From: Clostridia bacterium
GTDB taxonomy: Bacteria; Bacillota_A; Clostridia; Christensenellales; Aristaeellaceae
NCBI GenBank assembly: GCA_017398245.1
Contig: JAFQGN010000224.1
Location: forward strand, 1-10,560
Direction: 5' to 3'
Length of the DNA: 10,560 bases
Of this stretch, positions 1 through 5,755 are shown one piece after another. The position numbers were made by a program, and so were the translations under genes. The notes beneath the pieces are model-generated. The model was given only the letters and a program-made list of their open reading frames with translations, had not been told where the DNA came from and did not search any database. Position 1 is the stretch's first letter, and every line of letters begins with the position of its first letter.

Positions 1-295
1 GAGGCTGGTTCCCATTGCGCACAGCGGTATAGACGGCCGATTCGAACCATTTATAAAAATCGCCGTCGCCGAACACCGTGCCGCTGAATGCGCCTTCGGC
101 CTCGCCTGCGGCAATGCGGAAGTTTTCAACGACATGGCTGATCTCTTTATCCTCAAACATACGCTGCAGATGCGGGACGGTGACTGCAGCGACCGTATCA
201 AAGCGCTCTTTATACAGGCCTCCTGTCCATTCTACGTTCCGGAAGGGAACGGACGAAGCCTTTGCAAAGGGAGATCTCGACGTATCTGCGATCAT
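1..295 (-). CDS. GH127 (DUF1680) beta-L-arabinofuranosidase-family protein, N-terminal part only
   Basis: The reading frame begins with ATG at 295-293 and stays open to the left edge, giving 98 codons; the rest lies outside the window. The visible part reads as the start of the DUF1680/GH127 family. There is a V-E-W-T-G-G-L-Y-K-E-R stretch near residues 21-31, then the family signature E-N-F-R-I-A-A-G-E at about 58-66 and F-G-D-G-D-F-Y-K-W at 75-83. Characterised GH127 enzymes remove beta-L-arabinofuranose from plant arabinosides, but the family is broad and the catalytic Cys/Glu region is not in view, so the substrate is unknown. No signal peptide is seen, so it is probably cytoplasmic. Its ATG overlaps the stop of the racemase-family gene upstream (ATGA), and an AAAGGGG sequence lies just before it, so the two are probably cotranscribed and translationally coupled. 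Confidence 0.85.
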   Translation of the reverse strand, partial: MIADTSRSPFAKASSVPFRNVEWTGGLYKERFDTVAAVTVPHLQRMFEDKEISHVVENFRIAAGEAEGAFSGTVFGDGDFYKWFESAVYTAVRNGNQP

Positions 296-966
296 CCGAC
301 GAGCCCCTTTCCGGCCAATGCCTTCTTCAGCTCGATCGCGCCGAAGCGCGGGCTGGAAAGAGTGGTCTTGCCGACAGCTTTTTCGATATCCTGTTCGACA
401 TACGCCATCGAACCCTGCGCAAGCACGATCACATCCACCTGATCGGCGATCTTTTCCGCCGCTGCGATCAGCAGCTTGCGGAACTGTTCCTGATCCAGCC
501 CGAATGCGCCGTCGATGAGCCCATCCACGATCTCGACATGCGTGCCCATGGAACGGGCAACGCGTGCGATCGTGCCCTTTGTGGGCGCAAGGGTGGTGGC
601 GAGGGTGGCAAGCACGCCCACGCGCTTTCCGCAGCGCACGGCCTCGCGGCACATTTCCTCATCCACGCGCACGACGGGCACGCCGATATAAGCGGCCGCG
701 CTCTGGAACGCGTCCGCCGCCTCGCCAACAGAAGAGCAGATGTTCAGGATCGCGTCGGCTCCCTGCGAAACGGCATTCGTGTACATGCCCATCAGGCGAG
801 CTGCGGCGCAGGGCGTGACATAACCCGCCTCGCGCACTTCGGCAAGAATGCTCGGGTCCTGCAGGCTGATGAGTTCTGCTTCTTCTCCAAGCTGCGCCTT
901 TACCTCGCGCTCCACCAGTTCGATCAGTTCGGGAGTTGTGCTCGTATATACCAATGCCGCTTTCAT
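292..966 (-). CDS. Aspartate/glutamate racemase-family protein
   Basis: A 224-residue protein of the Asp/Glu/hydantoin racemase superfamily. These enzymes act on amino or dicarboxylic acids without a cofactor, usually with one catalytic Cys in each half. The first Cys is present at residue 77 in N-I-C-S-S-V-G-E. At the usual second site the sequence is V-L-A-Q-G-S-M-A (about 181-188), with no Cys. That variant occurs in a subgroup of the family whose substrates are unclear, so I do not call it an amino-acid racemase with certainty. I chose the ATG at 966 because GGAGGGG lies five bases before it; the frame stays open upstream to 1095, but that part has no family similarity and contains the promoter and terminator. 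It is the first gene of a unit that continues into the GH127 gene through a 4-bp overlap. Confidence 0.88.
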   Translation of the reverse strand: MKAALVYTSTTPELIELVEREVKAQLGEEAELISLQDPSILAEVREAGYVTPCAAARLMGMYTNAVSQGADAILNICSSVGEAADAFQSAAAYIGVPVVRVDEEMCREAVRCGKRVGVLATLATTLAPTKGTIARVARSMGTHVEIVDGLIDGAFGLDQEQFRKLLIAAAEKIADQVDVIVLAQGSMAYVEQDIEKAVGKTTLSSPRFGAIELKKALAGKGLVG

Positions 967-1016
967 TTGTACCCCTCCGTATATCGGTATTTTTGTCGGT
1001 TCACTCTTAACAGAAC

Positions 1017-1029
1017 GGCTTGAAAAGCC
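1017..1029. repeat. Short inverted repeat at the transcription start of the racemase unit
   Basis: GGCTT and AAGCC are separated by three bases, close to the predicted start of transcription near 1030. It could be a small operator or a 5' hairpin in the leader. The arms are only five bases long, so chance is a real alternative. Confidence 0.3.
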
Positions 1030-1036
1030 TGTTTTC

Positions 1037-1065
1037 AGTATACAAAAAAAGCGAACGCACGTCAA
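1037..1065 (-). promoter_or_regulatory. Sigma-70-type promoter for the racemase/GH127 unit
   Basis: Read on the minus strand, TTGACG (1065-1060) and TATACT (1042-1037) are separated by exactly 17 bases, a near-consensus housekeeping promoter. Transcription should begin near 1030, leaving about 64 untranslated bases before the ATG at 966. The -35 box sits in the loop of the upstream operon's terminator, and the -10 box at the outer end of its stem. Confidence 0.75.
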
Positions 1066-1086
1066 TTTGTTCGCTTTCTTTGTATA
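1039..1086 (-). terminator. Intrinsic terminator of the cobamide operon (18-bp stem)
   Basis: The arms at 1039-1056 and 1069-1086 are 18-base inverted repeats with one mismatch, which becomes a G-U pair in the minus-strand RNA. The loop is 12 bases. Read leftwards, the GC-containing core (GCGAAC/GTTCGC) is followed by seven T residues (1050-1044), as in a classical intrinsic terminator, with a complementary A-rich tract on the other side. It lies about 65 bases past the cobC-like stop codon. A second, weaker hairpin (GGGG/CCCC at 1105-1119, without a T-tract) precedes it. Confidence 0.85.
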
Positions 1087-1149
1087 GTTTTTCAAGACTT
1101 ATACGGGGCTTTTAACCCCTGACTATAAAGAGTTATCGGAAGCCCATCT

Positions 1150-1704
1150 TTATTCGTGCAGCTTCGCATATCTGCCGTCCTCGTGCAGGATGTATCCTTG
1201 CCCGTTTTTCACCTGAAAGTCGAAATATCCGCCTTTGGGTCTTGCAAAATGCTCCATGATGGCCATAATGGTGCCGCCGTGTGCGATGATCGCGCAATCC
1301 TGCCCTGCAGTTTCCTTCCGCAGTTTTTCAAACGCGGCAACGCAGCGCTTTGAAAACTGTGCGCGGCTTTCTCCGCCGGGAAAGGGCAGTTCTCCGCCGG
1401 AATCGATCCATGCCTGATAATCCGTACGCCCGTTCAGCTCGGCATAGTTCTTGTTTTCAAATTCGCCGAAATCGCATTCGCGGAACCCCTCGACCGTTTC
1501 GATCGGGTGGTTTGGGCAGAGGATCTGCGCGGTCTCAACGCAGCGGCGCAGCGGGCTTGCGAACACGCGCTCCACAGGTGGAATTGCGATGCGCTGCAGC
1601 TCCACTTTCCCTTGCGCGCAAAGGGGTTCGTCCGTCCGGCAGCCGATGTAACGGTGCTCCAGATTCCCCTGCGTTTGCCCGTGTCTTATCAGGATCCACT
1701 TCAT
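1150..1704 (-). CDS. cobC: Histidine phosphatase, probable alpha-ribazole phosphatase (CobC)
   Basis: A 184-residue member of the histidine phosphatase (phosphoglycerate mutase-like) superfamily. The R-H-G motif is at residues 7-9 with His8 as the phosphate acceptor. Arg53/Arg54 (S-P-L-R-R) fit the phosphate pocket, R-E-C-D-F-G at 75-80 carries the probable acid, and the second catalytic His is in I-I-A-H-G-G at about 139-144. CobC removes the 5'-phosphate from alpha-ribazole phosphate or cobalamin phosphate, the closing step of nucleotide-loop assembly. The sequence alone fits several phosphatases; the assignment rests on its place as last gene of the cob operon. I chose the ATG at 1704, which overlaps the preceding stop as ATGA, because the R-H-G motif then falls at the usual distance from the N-terminus. 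The frame extends upstream, but without family similarity. Confidence 0.88.
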   Translation of the reverse strand: MKWILIRHGQTQGNLEHRYIGCRTDEPLCAQGKVELQRIAIPPVERVFASPLRRCVETAQILCPNHPIETVEGFRECDFGEFENKNYAELNGRTDYQAWIDSGGELPFPGGESRAQFSKRCVAAFEKLRKETAGQDCAIIAHGGTIMAIMEHFARPKGGYFDFQVKNGQGYILHEDGRYAKLHE

Positions 1705-2030
1705 TTGATGCGCACTCCGATCCCGCAGACGCAGCGCGTGACTTCCTGCGCATGCTGGGCGATCACGCACAGCGCGCGGCCTGCCGCTTCGCGAAAAGCG
1801 CGTTCGGAGGGCTCTATGGGCACGACGCCCGCGCCGACTTCATTGCCGACGACAACTGCTTCAGGGTGTTCCATACAGAACCGGCTCGCAAACGCCCTCG
1901 GCTCTTCCCTGTCCGAAAACACCGCCTTGCGCACAGTTTCGTGGAAATCTGCAAAAATCTCTGCTTTAGGGTTTTCGCGGCGCGCCAGTTCTTCCTGCCC
2001 CTGATATGCGCCGCCGATATACAATTTCAT
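1701..2030 (-). CDS. Short CobU-like protein with degenerate P-loop
   Basis: A 109-residue protein related to adenosylcobinamide kinase/guanylyltransferase (CobU) but far shorter than the usual 170-190 residues. Its N-terminal G-G-A-Y-Q-G-Q-E (6-13) lines up with the CobU P-loop G-G-x-x-x-G-K-S but has Gln in place of the Lys that binds nucleotide phosphate. The middle of CobU, with the guanylylated His, is missing. The C-terminal half is more canonical than in the full-length paralogue: G-N-E-V-G-A-G-V-V-P (62-71) matches the CobU S-N-E-V-G-x-G-I-V-P motif, and the protein ends with C-G-I-G-V-R-I-K. I recall similar short proteins beside cob genes in Clostridia; their role is not known to me. 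It starts five bases after the cobS stop, with AGGAGG formed by the last cobS codons. Confidence 0.85.
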   Translation of the reverse strand: MKLYIGGAYQGQEELARRENPKAEIFADFHETVRKAVFSDREEPRAFASRFCMEHPEAVVVGNEVGAGVVPIEPSERAFREAAGRALCVIAQHAQEVTRCVCGIGVRIK

Positions 2031-2035
2031 TGCCC

Positions 2036-2788
2036 TTATCCTCCTATTACGACGGCAGCCGCCAGCACGAGCTCCGTAATCTGCACGAACCAGCCGGCCA
2101 GATCGCCCGTGACGCCGCCAAAATTCTTATAGGCCATATGCCGGTAATACAGCAGGCACAGCACTGCCGACAAAAGGCCGAGGAGCATCGTCTGCCAGCT
2201 GCCAAGAAGCCAAATCACTGCGCACAGCAGGGCATACACACAGGCGCTGACGGCGACCATGCGCCTGTGCGCAGCCTGAGCAAAGCCGCCAAGCATACCG
2301 CTTGGGCGCGCGCTTTTGAAAAAAGCAAGGGCAAGCGCGCTGAGCGCGCGGGAGATCATATAATTCGCCATCAAAACGAAACCGTTTTGCGCGGAAAGCT
2401 CGTTGAAGACGGCTGCAGAGAGAAGCAGATACGCAGCGCAGTGGATGACGGCGAACGCGCCGACATGGCTGTCCTTGAGAATTTCCAGCCTTCTTTCCAT
2501 CGGCTGCCAGGAGGCAAGCGCGTCGCTCGTGTCCATGAAGCCGTCCATATGGATGCCGCCCGTGACCAGAAGCGGGATCACCGCCGCAACCGCGCCGCGC
2601 AAAAGACTGCCAAGGCCAAGTGCATCGCACAGCCAGAGCCAGCCCCACAGCGCAAGCCCGATGACCGCGCCAATGAGCGGGAAAAAGCACATGGCATATT
2701 TTCTGTTTTCGTCCGACCATTCCACCTGCGGCATCGGTATGCGCGAATAGGTGGAAAAAGCGATCACAAACGAGCGGATCACACGCAC
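2036..2788 (-). CDS. cobS: Adenosylcobinamide-GDP ribazoletransferase (CobS)
   Basis: A 250-residue polytopic membrane protein. CobS joins adenosylcobinamide-GDP to alpha-ribazole or its 5'-phosphate, giving the complete cobamide and releasing GMP, at the cytoplasmic membrane. The family motifs are clear: G-G-I-H-M-D-G-F-M-D-T-S-D-A at 77-90 with its acidic metal-binding residues, L-K-D-S-H-V-G-A at 104-111, and F-G-G-V-T-G-D-L-A-G at 223-232. Hydrophobic segments lie near 33-55, 62-77, 110-128, 138-157, 178-196, 200-215 and 234-249. Length is normal for the family. The start is GTG at 2788-2786, ten bases inside the end of cobU, with AAAGGAGA seven bases upstream; no ATG nearby fits. Confidence 0.97.
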   Translation of the reverse strand: MRVIRSFVIAFSTYSRIPMPQVEWSDENRKYAMCFFPLIGAVIGLALWGWLWLCDALGLGSLLRGAVAAVIPLLVTGGIHMDGFMDTSDALASWQPMERRLEILKDSHVGAFAVIHCAAYLLLSAAVFNELSAQNGFVLMANYMISRALSALALAFFKSARPSGMLGGFAQAAHRRMVAVSACVYALLCAVIWLLGSWQTMLLGLLSAVLCLLYYRHMAYKNFGGVTGDLAGWFVQITELVLAAAVVIGG

Positions 2789-3294
2789 GGCAATTCTCCT
2801 TTCAGCGCCACGGGGATGGAATAGACCACCTCGACCACCAGATCAGCGATGGCGGCCGCCTCCCGGTTGATTTTGGCCAGATTGCGCAGATACTCCTGCG
2901 TAAATTCATCGTAGACAACGCCGTCTGAAAAGACGTCGTTCGTGACCATGACCAGATGCTGCGCCTTTTGGGCCAGATCGCAAAGAGCAGGCACGATGCG
3001 TTCGACATCTCCGCCATCGAACATTTCATTGGCCATCAGGTTCACAAGATCCTCCAGCAAAACGACGCTGCCCTCTTCCACATTGGCAGAAGCAAGATCC
3101 TTTTCGCATTCGATGGTTGTAAAGCCTTTATCGGCCCGCTGCGCCCTGTGCCGGGCCACGCGCTGCACCGATTCTTCATCGTATACCTGCATGGTTGCGA
3201 TGTACACGCGCTTTTCTTTGGGCAGCGTGGCGATCAGCTTCTCCGCCCATGTCGATTTTCCGCAGCCGCTGCCGCCGGTAACCAATACGATCAT
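2779..3294 (-). CDS. cobU: Adenosylcobinamide kinase/adenosylcobinamide-phosphate guanylyltransferase (CobU)
   Basis: A 171-residue cytoplasmic enzyme that phosphorylates adenosylcobinamide and then transfers GMP to it, giving adenosylcobinamide-GDP for CobS. The P-loop G-G-S-G-C-G-K-S-T is intact at 7-15. His49 in A-R-H-R fits the residue that carries the GMP intermediate. E-D-L-V-N-L-M at 81-87 fits the Walker B-like strand. The downstream S-N-E-V-G-x-G-I-V-P motif typical of the family has become T-N-D-V-F-S-D-G-V-V-Y (118-128). That is unusual, given that the short paralogue in the same operon keeps the canonical form. The ATG overlaps the cobT stop (ATGA), and AGGAGG inside the last cobT codons lies seven bases before it. 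Confidence 0.95.
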   Translation of the reverse strand: MIVLVTGGSGCGKSTWAEKLIATLPKEKRVYIATMQVYDEESVQRVARHRAQRADKGFTTIECEKDLASANVEEGSVVLLEDLVNLMANEMFDGGDVERIVPALCDLAQKAQHLVMVTNDVFSDGVVYDEFTQEYLRNLAKINREAAAIADLVVEVVYSIPVALKGELPCV

Positions 3295-4310
3295 GCGTTT
3301 TCCTCCTGCGGATGATACGCTTCCATGCCCAGATCATCAAACGTGTGCGGGCCGTGATACACGCGCAGCGCCATATCCAGAAGCGGCAGCAGCGCGACAG
3401 CGCCTGTACCTTCGCCAAGGGCCATGTCGGCATGGATCACGGGAGTAAGCCCGAGTTCCTGCATAATAACGGCTGCGGCGGGCTCCCGGCTCATATGTGA
3501 GGGCAGCATATACTCCTTCGCCTCAGGGCAGATGCGCGCGGCGATCAGCGCAGCGACGGCGGAGATCACTCCGTCGATCACGACCGGCACATGGTGCTGT
3601 GCGCCGCCAAGGAACGCGCCCGCCATGCCGGCGATCTCAAAGCCGCCAAGGGCTGCAAGAATGCCGAGAGGGTCGTTCGGATCGGGTCGATTGACCTCCA
3701 GCGCGCGGCAGATGGCCCAGCGCTTCCGCTCGAGACCGGCGTCGGAAAGCCCTGCTCCGCGGCCGACCATTTTCTCCGGCGAAAATGCGAGCAGCGCACA
3801 GCAAAGAGCCGTGCTCGCGGTTGTGTTTCCGATGCCCATTTCGCCGGTCGCGATCAGCCTATAGCCCTTTTCCTTCATTTCGCCGACGAGATCGATTCCG
3901 GCCTGCAGGGCTTTCTGCGCCTGCGCGCGGGTCATCGCCGGGCCTTTTGCCATATTCTTCGTACCCCGGGCGATCCGCCTGTCGATCGTGCCCGGAACGA
4001 TTTCGTGCATGCCCATGTCGACGGCGTATACGTCTGCGTGCGCCGCCGAGGCCATCAGGTTCACGTTAGCCGTGCCCTGTACAAGAGAGCGCGCGACAAG
4101 AGCGGTCACCTCGCTACCGGACTGGCTTACGCCCTCCTCAACAACGCCGTGATCGGCGCAGAAGACCAGCGCGCAGCGTTTATTGATGCAGACGTCGGCT
4201 GTATCCTGAATAGCGGCAATGCGGGTGATCATATCTTCCAAATGCCCCAAAGAGTGCAGCGGCTTTGCGATATGATCCCACTTCCATTGCGCCTGTTCCC
4301 GTGCGTTCAT
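3291..4310 (-). CDS. cobT: Nicotinate-nucleotide--dimethylbenzimidazole phosphoribosyltransferase (CobT)
   Basis: A 339-residue cytoplasmic enzyme of normal family length. CobT transfers phosphoribose from nicotinate mononucleotide to 5,6-dimethylbenzimidazole or another lower-ligand base, giving alpha-ribazole 5'-phosphate and nicotinate. Recognisable blocks are C-A-D-H-G-V at 51-56, G-E-M-G-I-G-N-T-T at 156-164, G-R-G-A-G-L at 183-188, P-V-V-I-D-G-V-I-S at 242-250, and L-G-E-G-T-G-A at 298-304. Glu300 matches the catalytic Glu317 of the Salmonella enzyme. The base actually used cannot be read from the sequence. The ATG overlaps the stop of the Cys-rich gene (ATGA), with GGGAGGG upstream. 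Confidence 0.97.
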   Translation of the reverse strand: MNAREQAQWKWDHIAKPLHSLGHLEDMITRIAAIQDTADVCINKRCALVFCADHGVVEEGVSQSGSEVTALVARSLVQGTANVNLMASAAHADVYAVDMGMHEIVPGTIDRRIARGTKNMAKGPAMTRAQAQKALQAGIDLVGEMKEKGYRLIATGEMGIGNTTASTALCCALLAFSPEKMVGRGAGLSDAGLERKRWAICRALEVNRPDPNDPLGILAALGGFEIAGMAGAFLGGAQHHVPVVIDGVISAVAALIAARICPEAKEYMLPSHMSREPAAAVIMQELGLTPVIHADMALGEGTGAVALLPLLDMALRVYHGPHTFDDLGMEAYHPQEENA

Positions 4311-4588
4311 ATTCCCTCCCGGTCGATCTTCCGTGCGACCGCCATGATCTCCTCATAACGCGAGATGACCTTTTCGTAGTTTTCGCGCCAATGCGGAAAG
4401 GTACATTCGGCGCAGACTTTGTTTCCCTTTTCGTTATATCGGCAGTTCCCGCCGCATTTTTTGCCCAGTGCGTACAGCGGACAATAGCAGAACAGGCAGT
4501 TGAATTCGCTTTCCGCAATGCCCTCATGGCAGGGAAAAAACCGGCATTGCCGGTTCTGAAAAAACTGATGGTGCAGATTCTCTTCCAT
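4307..4588 (-). CDS. Cysteine-rich small-domain (zf-like, PF04071-type) protein
   Basis: A 93-residue soluble protein with nine cysteines (residues 15, 20, 31, 34, 36, 45, 49, 59, 62) and a central F-N-C-L-F-C-Y-C-P-L-Y stretch at 29-39. This matches the cysteine-rich small domain often found beside or fused to cobamide synthesis genes in Clostridia and archaea. The Cys spacing points to a bound metal, either zinc or an iron-sulfur cluster. No enzymatic activity is established for the family as far as I know. The last 30 residues look like a charged helix. It is the first gene of the cobamide operon, begins about 28 bases after the predicted transcription start, and ends in an ATGA overlap with cobT. 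GGAG ten bases before the ATG is a modest ribosome binding site. Confidence 0.9.
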   Translation of the reverse strand: MEENLHHQFFQNRQCRFFPCHEGIAESEFNCLFCYCPLYALGKKCGGNCRYNEKGNKVCAECTFPHWRENYEKVISRYEEIMAVARKIDREGI

Positions 4589-4622
4589 GCTTTTCTTTCT
4601 CCGAACGGATTTTGTACGTTGT

Positions 4623-4631
4623 ATTATAGCA
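4623..4631 (-). promoter_or_regulatory. Extended -10 promoter of the cobamide operon
   Basis: On the minus strand, TGC-TATAAT (4631-4623) is a perfect extended -10 element. The -35 position 17 bases upstream (TGGCGC, 4651-4646) is weak, as expected when a TGn extension is used. The predicted start near 4616 leaves a leader of only about 28 bases, too short for a cobalamin riboswitch. Confidence 0.7.
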
Positions 4632-4642
4632 CATGCAGTTGG

Positions 4643-4666
4643 TTTGCGCCATCAGAAATGCGCAAC
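4643..4666. repeat. Inverted repeat TTTGCGC...GCGCAAC, candidate operator
   Basis: TTGCGC (4644-4649) and GCGCAA (4660-4665) are perfect inverted half-sites whose centres are 16 bases apart; pairing continues outward with a one-base slip (GGTTtGCGC / GCGCAACC). The left arm covers the -35 position of the cobamide promoter, and the whole element lies between the two divergent promoters, so a bound regulator could affect both operons. No regulator gene is in the window. Confidence 0.45.
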
Positions 4667-4689
4667 CCGTGTCGGCACAGTTTTTATGC

Positions 4690-4718
4690 TGGTCAGGCGC
4701 TTTTCAAGGTGTTATACT
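4690..4718 (+). promoter_or_regulatory. Sigma-70-type promoter for the UroD-like/NamZ/GH27 operon
   Basis: TGGTCA (4690-4695; 4 of 6 consensus bases) and TATACT (4713-4718; 5 of 6) are separated by 17 bases. Transcription should start near 4725, about 30 bases before the ATG at 4757. Confidence 0.6.
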
Positions 4719-4721
4719 TAT

Positions 4722-4734
4722 TGCAGTATCTGCA
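4722..4734. repeat. Perfect palindrome TGCAG-TAT-CTGCA at the transcription start
   Basis: A 13-base element with perfect five-base arms lies directly after the -10 box and across the predicted transcription start of the plus-strand operon. That is a typical place for a repressor operator. It could also form a small hairpin at the 5' end of the mRNA. Confidence 0.4.
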
Positions 4735-4756
4735 TACACAAGGAGGTCTTTTATCT

Positions 4757-5743
4757 ATGACCGGTACCGAACGGGTCAGGAATACGATCCTTGGCCGGCC
4801 GACGGACAGGCAGCCCATTTACGGCTGGCTGTCGGCAAACCTGACCGACCAGCTGACGCAGGCTTACGGTTCGGTGGAGAATTTTGAAGACAAATATGAG
4901 TACGACGCCGCCCATATTTTCGGCGGGCCGGGCTGTTACGAGCAGGATGTTCTGGACAGGATTGCCCGTGAAAACGGAGAACTGACGCCCGATCTTCTTC
5001 TGGACGCGGATTTTTTTCATTCGCCGGATGACATGGACAAGTATGAAGACGTTCGCAAAGCGCTTTCGCACCACAAGGCGCGCGGCCGTTTCTGCTATAT
5101 GCAGACGCCCGGTTTTTTCGAGGCGTTCAATGGGGTTTTCGGCATCGAAAACCAGCTTCTGTACCTTGCCATGTATCCGGATGAAATGGGCGAATTGTAC
5201 CGCAGGCAGGCCGAATGGAATATCCGCTTCGCCGGGCATTGTATCGACCTCGGCGTGGACATGATCCATATTTCGGACGACTGGGGCTCGCAGAGGGATC
5301 TCCTGTTCAATCCAATGTTCTGGTGGGAGCATATCTATCCGAATATGAAGCGCGTTATCGACTATGTGCATTCGCGAGGCGTGTTCGCAAGTCTGCATTC
5401 CGACGGCTGCGTGATGAAGGTGGCCGATGGGATCGCGCAGCTCGGGCTCGATGTTGTGCACCCATGGCAGGAAAACGCCGGAATGTCTTTGGATGTGTAC
5501 AGAGAAAAGTACTCCGACAAGTTTGCGATCCTCGGCGGGATCTGCGTCCAATCGGCAATCGGCGTTCTGCCGCGCGACAGGCTGGAAGCCGAGATCCGGC
5601 GCGTGTTCGGCAAACTGCGCGGCCTGCGCTGGGTGGTGTGCACATCGCATTTTGTGCAGGACCATTGTTCGGTAGAGGATCTTGCATTCGCGTACGATCT
5701 GATCTACCGTCTTGCGAGGGAACCGGTTGCAGTTCCCAAATGA
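4757..5743 (+). CDS. Uroporphyrinogen decarboxylase-superfamily protein (HemE/MtaA-like fold)
   Basis: A 328-residue protein of the URO-D superfamily, a TIM-barrel group that includes HemE and the zinc-dependent MtaA/MtbA/CmuA methyltransferases acting on methylated corrinoid proteins. The N-terminus T-E-R-V-R-N-T-I-L-G-R-P-T-D-R-Q-P is typical. I-S-D-D-W-G-S-Q lies at 172-179, L-H-S-D-G-C at 213-218 and G-G-I-C at 260-263. The methyltransferases carry H-x-C-x(n)-C for zinc; here the site is H-S-D-G (214-217), without Cys two residues after the His. Classical methyl transfer therefore cannot be assumed, and true heme synthesis is unlikely in this context. Many such proteins in Clostridia sit beside sugar genes and have no known function. 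I chose the ATG at 4757 because AAGGAGG lies about ten bases upstream; the frame is open far upstream but runs through the promoter. It heads a three-gene operon. Confidence 0.9.
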   Translation: MTGTERVRNTILGRPTDRQPIYGWLSANLTDQLTQAYGSVENFEDKYEYDAAHIFGGPGCYEQDVLDRIARENGELTPDLLLDADFFHSPDDMDKYEDVRKALSHHKARGRFCYMQTPGFFEAFNGVFGIENQLLYLAMYPDEMGELYRRQAEWNIRFAGHCIDLGVDMIHISDDWGSQRDLLFNPMFWWEHIYPNMKRVIDYVHSRGVFASLHSDGCVMKVADGIAQLGLDVVHPWQENAGMSLDVYREKYSDKFAILGGICVQSAIGVLPRDRLEAEIRRVFGKLRGLRWVVCTSHFVQDHCSVEDLAFAYDLIYRLAREPVAVPK

Positions 5744-5755
5744 GGAGGGTGCAGA

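Noticed and set aside
1105..1119. GGGG/CCCC hairpin after cobC as a separate terminator
   Set aside because: The stem has only about four to six pairs and no T-tract. The strong terminator at 1039-1086 explains the end of the operon better.
2006..2824. A plus-strand open frame opposite cobS
   Set aside because: cobS motifs and membrane segments lie on the minus strand inside a coupled operon; the plus-strand frame is a coding shadow.
4265..4756. Upstream extension of the UroD-like gene frame
   Set aside because: It would run through the divergent promoter region and over the zf-like gene. The family N-terminus and a good AAGGAGG site both place the start at 4757.
4589..4756. Cobalamin riboswitch upstream of the cob operon
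   Set aside because: The predicted leader is about 28 bases and I see no B12-box-like or long structured element; the whole intergenic region is only 168 bases.
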